The notes under the pieces: generated by a model
Seen by the model: the letters and a program-made list of their open reading frames with translations, nothing else
The model's database searches: none
Told to the model about the DNA's origin: nothing
Translations under genes and position numbers: made by a program
NCBI GenBank assembly: GCA_965202735.1
Contig: OZ241844.1
Location: forward strand, 4,464,001 to 4,528,000
Source of the DNA: HK1 sp965202735
Lineage (GTDB): Bacteria > Pseudomonadota > Gammaproteobacteria > HK1
Reading direction: 5' to 3'
Length of the DNA: 64,000 nt
Shown: in pieces, positions 16,117 through 25,209 of the stretch
How positions within the stretch are numbered: position 1 is the first letter of the stretch
Layout of the letters: each line of letters starts with the position of its first letter

Positions 16117-17751
16117 ATGCCGAGCGCGGACGTCTTCGACTTCGTGGTCGTCGGCGCCGGCACCGCCGGCGCCGTCATCGTCAACCGCCTGAGCGCGGAC
16201 GGGAGGCACCGGGTCTGCGCGCTGGAGGCCGGAGGGCGGGACCGGCACCCGTACCTGCACGTCCCCGCCGGGTTCATGAGGACGCTGACCGACCCGTCGG
16301 TCAACTGGCTCTACGAGGCCGAGCCGAGCGAGGGCACCGCCGGGCGCAGGATCGCGCATCCGCGGGGCAGGACGTTCGGGGGGTCGAGCTCGATCAACGG
16401 CCACATCTACAACCGGGGCCAGCGCATGGACTTCGACGCCTGGGCCCAGCGCGGCAATCGGGGATGGGGCTACGCCGACGTGCTCCCCTACTTCCGGCGC
16501 GGCGAGTGCCGCATCGGTCCGGGCGACGACCGGTACCGCGGCCGTGACGGCGAGCTCGTGGTCGAGGACCTCGCGTGGCGCCATCCGCTCTGCGAGGCGT
16601 TCATCGCCGGGGCCGGGAGCATCGGCATCCCCCGCAATCCGGACTACAACGGCGAGCGCCAGGAGGGGGTCGGCTACTTCCAGCGCAGCATCCACCGCAA
16701 CCGCCGCATGAGCGCCGCGCGGGCGCATCTCCGCCCCGCCATGCGGCGGCGCAACGTGGACGTGCGTCCGCACGCCCACGCCACGCGGGTCCTGTTCGAG
16801 GGGAATCGGGCGGTCGGAGTGGAGTACCTGCGCGGCGGCGAGCGCCGGGTGGTGCGCGCGACGCGCGAAGTGATCGTCTCCGGCGGGGCCGTCAACTCGC
16901 CGCAGCTCCTCCAGCTCTCGGGCGTCGGGCCGCCGGCGCTGCTCGGCGATCTCGGGGTTCCCGTGCGCCGTGCGCTGCCCGGGGTGGGCGAGAACCTGTG
17001 CGACCACTACGCGGTCCGCACCGCGTTCCGGGTCGGGGGCACGCGGACGATCAACGAGCTCGCGCGAGGCTGGCGGCTCGGGGTGGAGATCCTGAAGTAC
17101 TTCGCGCTGGGGACCGGGATCCTCACCTTGCAGCCGACCCTGGTGCACTGCTTCTGGAAGTCGGACGAGGCGCTGGACGCGCCCGACCTGCAGATGACCT
17201 TCACGCCCGCGAGCTACCGGCGCGGCGTGCAGTCCGCGCTGGAAGACGAGCCGGGCGCCACCGTCGCGGTATGGCAGCATCGGCCGGAGAGCCGCGGGCA
17301 CGTGCGGGCCAAGAGCGCGGACCCGCTGGCGAAGCCGGCGATCCAGCCGAGCTACCTCGCCGCCGAGATGGACCGGCGGGTCATCGTCGACGGCATCCGG
17401 CTCGCCCGGCGGCTGATGCGCACCGAGCCGCTCGCCCCGTACTTCGTGCACGAGGCGCTGCCCGGCGACGGGGTGCGCACCGGCGCGGAGATCCTGGACT
17501 TCGCCCGGGGGATCGGCACCACCGCGTTCCACCTCGCGGGGACGTGCCGGATGGGGCCGGCGGCCGACCCGGAAGCGGTGGTGGACGACCGGCTCCGCGT
17601 GCGCGGGACCGAGGGGCTGCGGGTCGCCGACGCCTCGATCATGCCGCAGATCACGTCGGCCAACACCAACGCGGCGGTGCTCATGATCGGGGAGAAGGCG
17701 GCGGACATGATCCTCGGGGCGCCGCCCCCGGAGCCCGCGGCGCTGCCTTGA
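16117..17751 (+). CDS. GMC-family flavin oxidoreductase (choline-dehydrogenase-like)
   Basis: 544 residues with the full GMC fold: the FAD dinucleotide motif FVVVGAGTAGAVIVNRLS at the start, GMC signature 1 as RGRTFGGSSSINGHIYNRG, signature 2 as GGAVNSPQLLQLSGVGP, and the C-terminal active-site region TTAFHLAGTCRMG with NTNAAVLMIGEKAADMI. These enzymes oxidise alcohols and pass electrons to quinones or oxygen. The closest recognisable kin are choline dehydrogenase-like proteins of unknown substrate. It differs from the BetA-like protein at 23317 in the active-site loop (HLAGTC rather than HPSCTC), so a different alcohol is likely. Length matches the family. It lies 149 bp downstream of the SDR gene. 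Confidence 0.88.
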   Translation: MPSADVFDFVVVGAGTAGAVIVNRLSADGRHRVCALEAGGRDRHPYLHVPAGFMRTLTDPSVNWLYEAEPSEGTAGRRIAHPRGRTFGGSSSINGHIYNRGQRMDFDAWAQRGNRGWGYADVLPYFRRGECRIGPGDDRYRGRDGELVVEDLAWRHPLCEAFIAGAGSIGIPRNPDYNGERQEGVGYFQRSIHRNRRMSAARAHLRPAMRRRNVDVRPHAHATRVLFEGNRAVGVEYLRGGERRVVRATREVIVSGGAVNSPQLLQLSGVGPPALLGDLGVPVRRALPGVGENLCDHYAVRTAFRVGGTRTINELARGWRLGVEILKYFALGTGILTLQPTLVHCFWKSDEALDAPDLQMTFTPASYRRGVQSALEDEPGATVAVWQHRPESRGHVRAKSADPLAKPAIQPSYLAAEMDRRVIVDGIRLARRLMRTEPLAPYFVHEALPGDGVRTGAEILDFARGIGTTAFHLAGTCRMGPAADPEAVVDDRLRVRGTEGLRVADASIMPQITSANTNAAVLMIGEKAADMILGAPPPEPAALP

Positions 17752-17821
17752 CGCCCGTGGACCCACGTCGAGGCCCGGAGGCCGGCGCGTCGTCCGGGCC
17801 GCCGGATCCCGCGGGGCCGGG

Positions 17822-18721
17822 TTGACGCCCGGGGATCGGGTGGCGCGCCCGCGGCGGGTCGCGCCCGAGACCGCGATCGCGGTCTCCGGGGCGCTGTGGG
17901 GGCTGTACTGGATCCCGGTGCGCCACCTTGAGGACGCCGGCGTCGGCGTGGTCTGGACGACGTTCGGCATCTTTCTCGCCGCCCTCGCGATCCTGGCTCC
18001 CGTCCTCGTCCGGCACCCGCCCGCCCGCGCGGTGCTGACGCCGCGGATGCTCGTGACCGGCCTGCTCACCGGCGGCGCCTTCGTGCTCTATACCGTGTCG
18101 ATCGTCCTCACCGAGGTCGTGGCCGCGATCCTGCTCTTCTACCTGAGCCCGGTATGGGCCACCGTGCTCGGCCGGGTGCTGCTCGCGGAGCGGCTCACCG
18201 TCTCGCGCATCGCCGCGCTGGCGCTGGGCCTCGGCGGGCTGTGGGTGGTGCTGGGCGGCGAGAGCGGGGTGCCGCTGCCGCGCAACGCCGGCGACTGGTG
18301 CGCGCTCGCCTCCGGTGTGATGTGGGCGCTCGGCACCCTGCGCGTACACCAGGACGCCGCGGCCTCGTCGGCCGCGCACGCCGCGTCCCTGTTCGTCGGC
18401 GGCACGGCGGTCATCGTGGTCGTTGCGGCGCTGCCCGGCATCGCCGCCCCGGCGCCGGCCGTCACCGCTCCGTCCGCGGCGATGGTGCTCGCCGTCGCCG
18501 CGCTCAGCGTGGCGAGCGCGTGGGGCATCCTGTGGGGTGCGCGGTTCCTCAGCCCGGGCCGGGCCGGGCTCCTGCTGATGATGGAGGTGATTACCGGGCT
18601 GGCGTCGGCGGCGCTGCTCGCCGGCGAGCCGTTCGGCACGACCCAGGCCGCCGGGTCGGCGCTGATCGTGGCCGCCGCCCTGGCCGAGGTGCTGCCGGCG
18701 GCGGCGCGGTCTCGCGCCTGA
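17822..18721 (+). CDS. EamA/DMT-superfamily transporter
   Basis: About 299 residues with roughly ten hydrophobic helices in two homologous halves, the pattern of the drug/metabolite transporter superfamily. GALWGLYWIPVRHL in helix 1 and ILLFYLSPVWATVLGRVLLAERLT (shortened here: LSPVWATVLGRVLLAERL) near helix 4-5 are typical EamA segments. The C-terminal half repeats the pattern with MMEVITGLASAALLAGEPFG. Substrate unknown; EamA carriers often export amino acids or small metabolites. The start is uncertain: TTG at 17822 is the longest choice, GTG at 17840 an alternative. It follows the GMC gene by 70 bp and converges with the Gfo/Idh/MocA gene. Confidence 0.83.
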   Translation: MTPGDRVARPRRVAPETAIAVSGALWGLYWIPVRHLEDAGVGVVWTTFGIFLAALAILAPVLVRHPPARAVLTPRMLVTGLLTGGAFVLYTVSIVLTEVVAAILLFYLSPVWATVLGRVLLAERLTVSRIAALALGLGGLWVVLGGESGVPLPRNAGDWCALASGVMWALGTLRVHQDAAASSAAHAASLFVGGTAVIVVVAALPGIAAPAPAVTAPSAAMVLAVAALSVASAWGILWGARFLSPGRAGLLLMMEVITGLASAALLAGEPFGTTQAAGSALIVAAALAEVLPAAARSRA

Positions 18722-18906
18722 ACCGGCAGGCCCGCGTCCGCAGCCGTGCCTCCCGCTCCGTGGCCCGCGCATCCGCGGCCCGGCTTGTGGCGGCTTCCTC
18801 CCGACAGGCCCGCTCGGCCCGCTCTCCGGGGCCGGGGCGAACGGGGCGTCCCGGCGAATCTTCTTCCGCCGCCGGAAGGCGGGAAGAGACGGGGCCGGCT
18901 CCCCCG

Positions 18907-19887
18907 TCAGGCGACGGCCTCCTCGAGCAGCGCCACGTTGCGGGCGCCTTCCTCTCCGCTCACCTCGGGGTCGCGGTCCTCGCGCACCGCGGCCGCGAAG
19001 TCCTCGATCTCGCCGGTATAGGGGTCGGCGGTCTCGAACCGGTGCTCGCCCTCGCGGGTCACGATGCGGCCCGCGCCGTACCGGCCGAGGGTGTCGTCGA
19101 ACAGCGCGTACCCGTCGCTGCCATAGACCTCCATGCGCCTCGGCGCGTCGAACAGCACCGACGTGCAGATCTCGGCCGTGGCGCCGGATTCGAGCTCCAG
19201 CGCGAGGAGCGCGGTCTCGTCGTGCGGGCCCCGGAAGACGTTGCGGGTGACGAGGGGGGTGAGGCGCACGACCTCGCCGCAGGACGGCAGCAGGTACCAG
19301 CGCACCTGGTCGAGGCAGTGGGTGCCGACCGCGGCGAGACCCCACCAGCGCCCGACCTCGGAGCGCGCGCGCCAGTTGGAGTCGTCCGGCGCCCGCATCG
19401 ACCACTGCACGCGCATGTGCCGCAGGGCGCCGAACCGTCCGGCGTGCGCGGCGCGCGCGAGGTCGCGGTGACCGCGGTGCCAGCGCATGTGGTACGCGAT
19501 GCCGAGCCGGACCCCGGCCTCGCGGCAGGCCGCGGTCATCCGCCGCGCGTCCGCCGCGGAGGTCGCCATCGGCTTCTCGCACAGCACGTGCTTGCCGGCT
19601 TCGGCCGCCGCGATGCACTGCCCGGCGTGCAGGGCGTCCGCCGATGCGATGATCACCGCGTCCAGCTCGGGGTCGGCGAGCAGGGCGTCGAGGTCGGTGT
19701 ACGCGGGCCGCGGGGATGCGGCGTGGTGGCGCTCGGCGAAGTCGCGCGCGCGTCCCGCGTCGCGGCTCAGCACGCTCCACAGCTCCGCCCCCGCCGCCCG
19801 TTCGAGCGCCGGGGCGAGTGCGGTTTCGGCGATCCCGCCGGTGGCGATCATCGCGATGCGAAGGGGTCGATCGGTGTGGTCGGGCAT
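18907..19887 (-). CDS. Gfo/Idh/MocA family NAD(P)-dependent oxidoreductase
   Basis: 326 residues. The N-terminal Rossmann domain starts LRIAMIATGGIAETALAPAL and contains the family hallmark EKP (HVLCEKPMATSAADARRM) near residue 100. The C-terminal alpha/beta domain contains the conserved GTHCLDQVRWYL. The family oxidises or reduces sugars, inositols and related compounds using NAD(P). Substrate is not predictable here. The ATG at 19887 has a GAGG site 6-9 bases upstream on the minus strand. The gene stands alone; the next 500 bp upstream hold tandem repeats. Confidence 0.87.
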   Translation of the reverse strand: MPDHTDRPLRIAMIATGGIAETALAPALERAAGAELWSVLSRDAGRARDFAERHHAASPRPAYTDLDALLADPELDAVIIASADALHAGQCIAAAEAGKHVLCEKPMATSAADARRMTAACREAGVRLGIAYHMRWHRGHRDLARAAHAGRFGALRHMRVQWSMRAPDDSNWRARSEVGRWWGLAAVGTHCLDQVRWYLLPSCGEVVRLTPLVTRNVFRGPHDETALLALELESGATAEICTSVLFDAPRRMEVYGSDGYALFDDTLGRYGAGRIVTREGEHRFETADPYTGEIEDFAAAVREDRDPEVSGEEGARNVALLEEAVA

Positions 19888-20390
19888 GGTGGCCTCGCTG
19901 GAGTCGTGGTCGGAATCGTGTGCCGGCCCGGACATTCCGGCGGCGCGTCGCCGGCTTCGGGTCTCGGCCTGATCGAGTCGGCGGATGCGGTCGGCGGGCG
20001 GCCCGTGCTCGCGGGCGCCGCGAACGACGTGGTCCTCGTACCGGCCGAGGGGGGCGCGGGGCGGCGCCGATGCGTTCCGGGCCGGCATGGCGGGCGAGGG
20101 CGCGGCGGCATACCGGCCCGGTCGCGGAGACGATGGCGGCGGAAGAACGTCACGGCGCCTCCGGGGCGGGCCGACGAGGCATGAGCCGGGCGATGCGTTC
20201 CGGGCCGGCATGGCGGGTGAGGGCGCGGCGGCATACCGGCCCGGTCGCGGAGACGATGGCGGCGGAAGAACGTCACGGCGCCTCCGGGGCGGGCCGACGG
20301 GACATGGGCCGGGCACGGCCCGCGGACCGGGTCCGCCGGGAGCACGCGGTCCCGCGCCGGGCCCGGCGCGAGTGCGGGGACCATCGCGCC
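19888..20390. other. intergenic region carrying a 123-bp tandem duplication
   Basis: Between the oxidoreductase start and the histidine-kinase stop there is no supported gene. About half of the space is the 123-bp repeat pair listed separately; the rest is unremarkable GC-rich sequence. Confidence 0.5.
20068..20313 (+). repeat. 123-bp tandem duplication (2 units)
   Basis: Units run 20068-20190 and 20191-20313 and begin CGATGCGTTCCGGGCCGGCA. They differ at only a handful of positions, for example GCGGGCGAGG against GCGGGTGAGG. The period is a multiple of three and the frame stays open, but there is no ribosome site or recognisable protein, so it is treated as non-coding. Confidence 0.8.
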
Positions 20391-21656
20391 TCAGGGAGTC
20401 CGGGCTTCGGGCGGGAGCCGGACCTGCGGGAACCGTACCACGAAGCACGATCCGGTGGGCTCGTTCGGGCGGTATCCGACCGTCGCCCCGTGCCGCTCGG
20501 CGATCACCTTCACCAGATGCAGGCCGAGGCCGACGCCCGCTCCCGTCTCGCGCGCCGCGGCGGTGCGATAGAACGGGTCGAAGATGCGTGCGCGCTCGCT
20601 CTCGGGGATGCCCGGGCCGCGATCGCGGACCCGGAGCAGTACGCCGGTCTCGTTCCGGCGCACCGACGCGTCGATCGCGGTCCCGGCGCCGTGGCGCCGG
20701 GCGTTCCCGAGCAGGTTGCGCACCAGGTGGCGGAGCAGCCGACGGTCTCCGGGAACGTCCACCGGGTCTCCGGTGACGGTGGCGCCGACCCGCGCGCCTT
20801 CCTCGGCCACGAGGGCCAGGAGGTCGACCGGCTCCGCCGCCTCCAGATCGTGCACCGTCTCCAGCCGGCTCGCGAGCAGCAGCTCGTCGATGAGGGTGTC
20901 GAGTTCGGCGATGTCCCGTTCGATGCGTTGGCGAAGCTCCGGGCGCGGGGCCGCGGCGAGCAGCTCGACGGCCACCCGCATGCGCGCCAGAGGGGTGCGC
21001 AGCTCGTGCGACGCCGAGGCGAGCATGGTGCGCTGCACCGAGACCAGCGACTCGATCCGCGCCGCCGCGCGGTTGAAGCTCTTCGCGAGCGCCGCGACCT
21101 CGTCCGAGCCCTCGACCTCGACCCGGGCGCCGAGATCGCCGGCGCCGAGCGCGTCCACCCGGGTCTGAAGACGTTCGAGCCGGCGGGTGATCCGTCGCGC
21201 GAGGGGCCAGGCGCCGATGGCCACGATGACCGCCAGCACCACGAGCAGCCCGGGCAGACGGCGGGACGGATGCCGGTGGGTCCGGGCCGACAGCCACCGG
21301 CCGTCCGGCAGTCGAAGCAGGAACACCGGGCCGCCGTCGCCTCGCCGCCACTCGCCCGACGCGCTCTCCGGCTCCGGCGGTGGCGGGACCGGAGCGCCCG
21401 CCGCCGCGATCAGGATCCGGTCGTCGCGGTAGAGGGCGAGACGGATCCGGAAGTCCTCCGAAAGCCGCCGGAGGGTGGCGGCGAGCTCGACGGGGTCCTC
21501 GGGCAGCGCCCGCGCGACGAGGCGGGCCACGGTGTCGAGCTGGTGCGGAGGCTCGTCGTCGTGGGAGCGCAGCATCCACCCGATCGCGAGCACCACTCCG
21601 AACACCACGATGATCGCGACGAAGTGGAGATAGATGCGGAAGTAGAGCCGTCTCAC
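20391..21656 (-). CDS. sensor histidine kinase (CpxA/EnvZ-like architecture)
   Basis: 421 residues from a GTG start. Transmembrane helix 1 is at about 7-28 (LHFVAIIVVFGVVLAIGWML), a roughly 100-residue periplasmic sensor follows, and helix 2 is at about 134-152. Then come a HAMP domain, a dimerisation/phosphoacceptor helix with the H-box ASASHELRTPLARMR, and an ATPase domain with N-box LVRNLLGNARRHG, G1 DRGPGIP, F-box FDPFYR and G2 GVGLGLHLVK. The gene follows its response regulator by 28 bp, and a Spy/CpxP-like gene lies upstream on the same strand. This order (periplasmic Spy-like protein, regulator, kinase) is that of envelope-stress systems of the CpxPRA kind. Confidence 0.9.
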   Translation of the reverse strand: MRRLYFRIYLHFVAIIVVFGVVLAIGWMLRSHDDEPPHQLDTVARLVARALPEDPVELAATLRRLSEDFRIRLALYRDDRILIAAAGAPVPPPPEPESASGEWRRGDGGPVFLLRLPDGRWLSARTHRHPSRRLPGLLVVLAVIVAIGAWPLARRITRRLERLQTRVDALGAGDLGARVEVEGSDEVAALAKSFNRAAARIESLVSVQRTMLASASHELRTPLARMRVAVELLAAAPRPELRQRIERDIAELDTLIDELLLASRLETVHDLEAAEPVDLLALVAEEGARVGATVTGDPVDVPGDRRLLRHLVRNLLGNARRHGAGTAIDASVRRNETGVLLRVRDRGPGIPESERARIFDPFYRTAAARETGAGVGLGLHLVKVIAERHGATVGYRPNEPTGSCFVVRFPQVRLPPEARTP

Positions 21657-21684
21657 GCGGCCGCCCCGTCCCGCTCGGCGCCGC

Positions 21685-22380
21685 TCAGTCCTGCTCCGAC
21701 GCGAAGACGTAGCCGGCGCCCCGCACGGTGATGATGCGGCGGGGACGGCGCGGGTCGTCCTCGATCGCGGCGCGGACCCGGGACACGTGGACGTCGATGC
21801 TGCGGTCGAACGCCTCGAGCGCCTCGCCGCGCAGCCGGTCCATCAGTTGCTCGCGCGACATCACCCGGCCGGCGTTCGAGGCGAGGGCGTGCAGCAGGTC
21901 GAACTGGTAGCCGGTCAGCGCGCACGGCGCGCCGCCGAGGGTGACCCTGCGCGACCCCGGATCGATCTCCAGCCGGCCGAAGCGCATTCCCTCCCGGCCG
22001 GCCGGCCGCGTTCCGGCGCGGCGCCGGAGAATCGCCCGCAGCCGCGCGAGGAGCTCGCGGGGGTTGAACGGCTTGGGGAGATAGTCGTCGGCGCCGAGCT
22101 CCAGCCCGACGATCCGGTCGGTGTCGTCGCCCCGCGCGGTCAGCATCAGCACCGGCACGTCGGAGGCGGCCCGGAGCCGGCGGCATACCTCGAAGCCGTC
22201 CAGATCGGGCAGCATCACGTCGAGGATGACCGCGTCGGGCTCCACGCGCGACAGGGCGGCGAGCCCCGACGCCGCGTCGGGCGCGGCGTCGACCCGCATC
22301 CCGGCCGCGGCGTGCAGGTACTCGCCGACCATCGACGCGAGGCTCGCGTCGTCCTCGATCATCAGGATCCGGTCGGTCAT
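21685..22380 (-). CDS. OmpR/PhoB-family response regulator (CpxR-like)
   Basis: 231 residues. The receiver domain has the acidic pocket IEDD, the phosphoacceptor aspartate in VILDVMLPDLDG, the switch threonine in MLTARGDD and the lysine in LPKPFNPREL. A winged-helix DNA-binding domain follows, with LTGYQFDLLHALASNAGRVM, REQLMDRL and IDVHVSRVRAAIEDDPRRPR. The start at 22380 is the ATG immediately before ILMIEDD. It is encoded between the Spy-like gene and the kinase and probably controls the divergent region at 23140-23316. Confidence 0.91.
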   Translation of the reverse strand: MTDRILMIEDDASLASMVGEYLHAAAGMRVDAAPDAASGLAALSRVEPDAVILDVMLPDLDGFEVCRRLRAASDVPVLMLTARGDDTDRIVGLELGADDYLPKPFNPRELLARLRAILRRRAGTRPAGREGMRFGRLEIDPGSRRVTLGGAPCALTGYQFDLLHALASNAGRVMSREQLMDRLRGEALEAFDRSIDVHVSRVRAAIEDDPRRPRRIITVRGAGYVFASEQD

Positions 22381-22590
22381 GGCCGTACTGTAGCGTGTCG
22401 CGGCAGGTGGAAGGCGGGCCGCGGCTCGTTCGCCCGGGCCCGGCCGCCGCCGGACCCGCCGGCGCAACGGCGGGTCCGGCGAGGCGATGCGGGCCGCTGA
22501 TCCGGCCACCACCGGTACCATCGAAGCGACGCAATCCCGGGTGGGCCCGATGCAGTCACGGAATGTCGGGCACGGGGCCGGGCGCGAGGC

Positions 22591-23139
22591 TCAGTGGCGG
22601 TGCTTCGCGAACCTCTCGACGAGCCGTTGCCGCTGCTCCGGGTCGAGCACGTCGGCGATCGCGACGGTGGCGTCCAGCAGCCGGGCCGTCGCCTGCTCGG
22701 CCAGGGCGAGCTCCGCGACGCGGACCCGCTCCAGCCCTGCGCGATCGACCTGCGGGCGCGACAGCTCGGCGATCAGATCGCGCCGGTGCGCGTAGTGCTC
22801 GGCCCGCATCGGGAAGATGTCCTCCACCGCCGCGGCGAGGATCGCGTCGATGCGCTCCCGCTGCTCCTCGGTGGCGTCCACGCGGCCGAGCACCCACGAG
22901 GAGGCGTGCTGCAGCCGCTCGGTCGCCTGGGCGGCATCGGTCGTGTGGCCGCGCCAGTGATGCCGGTGCCCCCATCCGCCGTGCGCGCCCGCGTCCACCG
23001 CGATCGTGGTGAGCGCGCCGCCGGCGGCGCCGAGCCCGAGCAGGGCCAGCGCCGCGATCCACCCCCGTGCCCGGCGTTTCCCGTCCCGCCGGCCCGAGCC
23101 GGCGTCCTTCCCCGCATCCCGCCGCATGTTCTCCGTCAT
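22591..23139 (-). CDS. Spy/CpxP-like periplasmic protein (LTXXQ-type)
   Basis: 182 residues. A basic N-terminus is followed by one hydrophobic segment (WIAALALLGLGAAGGALTT), acting as signal peptide or membrane anchor, then His-rich sequence (HGGWGHRHHWRGH) and an all-helical region with ATEEQRERIDAILAAAVEDI and LDPEQRQRLVERFAKH. These are two copies of the LTxxQ-like pattern that defines Spy/CpxP and the zinc-resistance-associated proteins. In the known families these are periplasmic chaperones or metal-responsive regulators. The His cluster makes metal binding plausible. It lies upstream of the response regulator and kinase on the same strand (about 210 bp gap). Confidence 0.78.
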   Translation of the reverse strand: MTENMRRDAGKDAGSGRRDGKRRARGWIAALALLGLGAAGGALTTIAVDAGAHGGWGHRHHWRGHTTDAAQATERLQHASSWVLGRVDATEEQRERIDAILAAAVEDIFPMRAEHYAHRRDLIAELSRPQVDRAGLERVRVAELALAEQATARLLDATVAIADVLDPEQRQRLVERFAKHRH

Positions 23140-23213
23140 CGCTTCGTCTCCCGTCGTCGCGCCGGTCGCCGATCGACCGGCCCCGGAACGGGAAGATAGG
23201 GAGCGGGTCTTTC

Positions 23214-23281
23214 CGGATATTGTCCGGCGGGTAAAGTTTTGTTGCCGGACATCCCGTAAGCTTGTCGTCCCGAGCTTGTCG
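23214..23281. promoter_or_regulatory. candidate operator region between divergent Spy-like gene and betA
   Basis: Two structures sit in this 177-bp divergent promoter space. One is an interrupted palindrome, TGTCCGGC (23221-23228) and GCCGGACA (23244-23251), enclosing GGGTAAAGTTTTGTT, which contains a GTAAA-N5-GTTGC sequence loosely like the CpxR box (GTAAA repeats). The other is a perfect 9-bp direct repeat AGCTTGTCG at 23259-23267 and 23273-23281 with a 14-bp period. Direct repeats of this kind are typical binding sites for OmpR-family regulators. The local drop in GC content also fits a promoter. Confidence 0.4.
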
Positions 23282-23316
23282 CCCCGCCGCCGGAGCCGGA
23301 CCGGGAGGTCTCCGCC

Positions 23317-24993
23317 ATGCCCACGCCCAGCTACGACTACGTCCTCGTCGGAGCCGGCTCCGCGGGATGCGTGCTCGCGCGGCGGCTCACCGAGGATCCG
23401 GAGGTGCGCGTGCTGCTCGTCGAGGCGGGAGGCCCGGTGCCGTGGTGGGAGTGGCGCATCCGGATGCCGGCCGCGCTCTCCTATCCGCAGAACGGCACCA
23501 CCTGGAACTGGGCCTACGTCACCGACCCGGAGCCGGGGATGGACGGGCGGCGCATGGACTGTCCGCGCGGGAAGGCGCTCGGCGGCTCGTCCTCGATCAA
23601 CGGCATGGTCTACATCCGCGGGAACGCGCTCGACTACGACGAGTGGGCCCGGACCCCGGGCCTCGCGCACTGGTCGTACCGCCACTGCCTGCCGTACTTC
23701 AGGAAGGCGGAGACCCGCGACACCGGCGCGGACCGGTACCACGGCGGCGACGGCCCGCTTCCGGTCACGCAGTCGACGCCCGCCAATCCGCTGTTCGAGG
23801 CGTTCATCGAGTCCGGCGTGGAGGCCGGGTTCGAGCGCACGGACGACCTGAACGGCTACCGGCAGGAAGGCTTCGCGCCGATGGATCGCACGACGTGGCG
23901 CGGCCGGCGCGGCGGCGCCGCCTTCTTCTACCTCGCTCCGGCGCTCTCCCGCCCGAACCTCGCGGTGCGCACGCGCAGCCTGGTCGCCCGCATCGTGGTC
24001 GAGGAGGGGAGGGCGACGGGGGTCGAGATCGCCGGCGCGGGCGGCGGCATCGAGCGCATCCGCGCCGAGCGCGAGGTCATCTGCTGCGCCGGGGCGATCG
24101 ACTCGCCGCGGATCCTCCAGCGCTCGGGCGTCGGCGACCCCGAACTCCTCGGGAGCGCCGGCGTCCCGGTGACCGCCGAACGGCCCGGCGTCGGGGCCAA
24201 CCTCCAGGACCATCCCGAGATCTACGTCCAGTACCGCTCGAAGCTGCCGGTCTCGCTCTATCCCGCGCTGAAGCCCTGGAACCAGCTCGCGATCGGGGCG
24301 CGCTGGCTCCTCACCGGCACCGGGATCGGGGCGTCCAACCACTTCGAGGCGGGCGCCTTCGTGCGTTCGCGCGACGCGCTGGAGATCCCGAACCTGCAGT
24401 ACCACTTCGTGCCGATCGCGATGAGCTACGACGGGCGCAACCCCGCCGACGGGCACGGCTTCCAGATGCACGTGGGGCCGATGAAGGGCACCAGCACCGG
24501 GCACGTGCGCATCCGTTCGTCCGACCCGCGCGATCCCCCGTCGATCGTCTTCAACTACCTCACCACGGCGTCCGACCGGCAGGACATGCGCGATGCGGTC
24601 CGCGTGTCGCGGGAGATCGCCGCCCAGCGTCCGCTGGCGCCCTACCGCGGGGAGGAGCTCGCGCCCGGCCCCGGCGTGGGCGACCGGGACGACGCCATCG
24701 ACGCGTGGGCGAGGCGGCACGCCGAGAGCGCCTATCACCCGTCCTGCACGTGCGCGATGGGGGCGGCGGACGACCGCGATGCGGTCGTCGACGGGGAAGG
24801 GCGGGTCCACGGCGTCGACGGCCTGCGGGTCGTGGATGCGTCGATCATGCCCCGCATCGTCAACGGCAACCTCAACGCGCCCACCATCATGATGGCGGAG
24901 AAGATCGCGGACGCGATCCGGGGCCGCGACCCGCTCCCGCCGTCGGATGCGCCGTACTGGGTGGCGGACGGCGCGCCGGCGAGGCGGCGCTGA
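23317..24993 (+). CDS. betA: choline dehydrogenase (BetA-type GMC flavoenzyme)
   Basis: 558 residues, the length of E. coli BetA (556). FAD motif YVLVGAGSAGCVLARRLTED at the start; signature 1 CPRGKALGGSSSINGMVYIR; signature 2 CAGAIDSPRILQRSGVG; the active-site region AYHPSCTCAMG with the conserved histidine; and the C-terminal NLNAPTIMMAEKIADAIRG, nearly the BetA consensus. The reaction is choline to betaine aldehyde (and on to betaine) with electrons passed to the respiratory chain at the inner membrane. The ATG follows GGAGGTCTCC. No betB or betI is adjacent, so a related alcohol substrate cannot be excluded. It is divergent from the Spy-like gene. Confidence 0.86.
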   Translation: MPTPSYDYVLVGAGSAGCVLARRLTEDPEVRVLLVEAGGPVPWWEWRIRMPAALSYPQNGTTWNWAYVTDPEPGMDGRRMDCPRGKALGGSSSINGMVYIRGNALDYDEWARTPGLAHWSYRHCLPYFRKAETRDTGADRYHGGDGPLPVTQSTPANPLFEAFIESGVEAGFERTDDLNGYRQEGFAPMDRTTWRGRRGGAAFFYLAPALSRPNLAVRTRSLVARIVVEEGRATGVEIAGAGGGIERIRAEREVICCAGAIDSPRILQRSGVGDPELLGSAGVPVTAERPGVGANLQDHPEIYVQYRSKLPVSLYPALKPWNQLAIGARWLLTGTGIGASNHFEAGAFVRSRDALEIPNLQYHFVPIAMSYDGRNPADGHGFQMHVGPMKGTSTGHVRIRSSDPRDPPSIVFNYLTTASDRQDMRDAVRVSREIAAQRPLAPYRGEELAPGPGVGDRDDAIDAWARRHAESAYHPSCTCAMGAADDRDAVVDGEGRVHGVDGLRVVDASIMPRIVNGNLNAPTIMMAEKIADAIRGRDPLPPSDAPYWVADGAPARRR

Positions 24994-25209
24994 GGCGGAC
25001 GCGGGCGAGCGCCCCGGCTCTGCGCCGGCCCGAAGTCACATCCATCGGGCGGTTGCCGGGTCCGGTGGCGGCGGCCCTCCCGGCAGGACTGGGCTAGCGC
25101 GGACCCCGCGCGCCGCGGCGTGAATCGCGGCGCTCGCGCCCGGGGCCGCATGTTACGGTCCGGGTCCGCGGCGCGAGCCCGGAACGAACCCGAAACGGAG
25201 ACGAATGCG

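Noticed and set aside
23317..24993. betA as part of a bet operon with betB and betI
   Set aside because: No betaine aldehyde dehydrogenase, BetI regulator or choline transporter gene flanks it, and the next gene is the M19 homologue.
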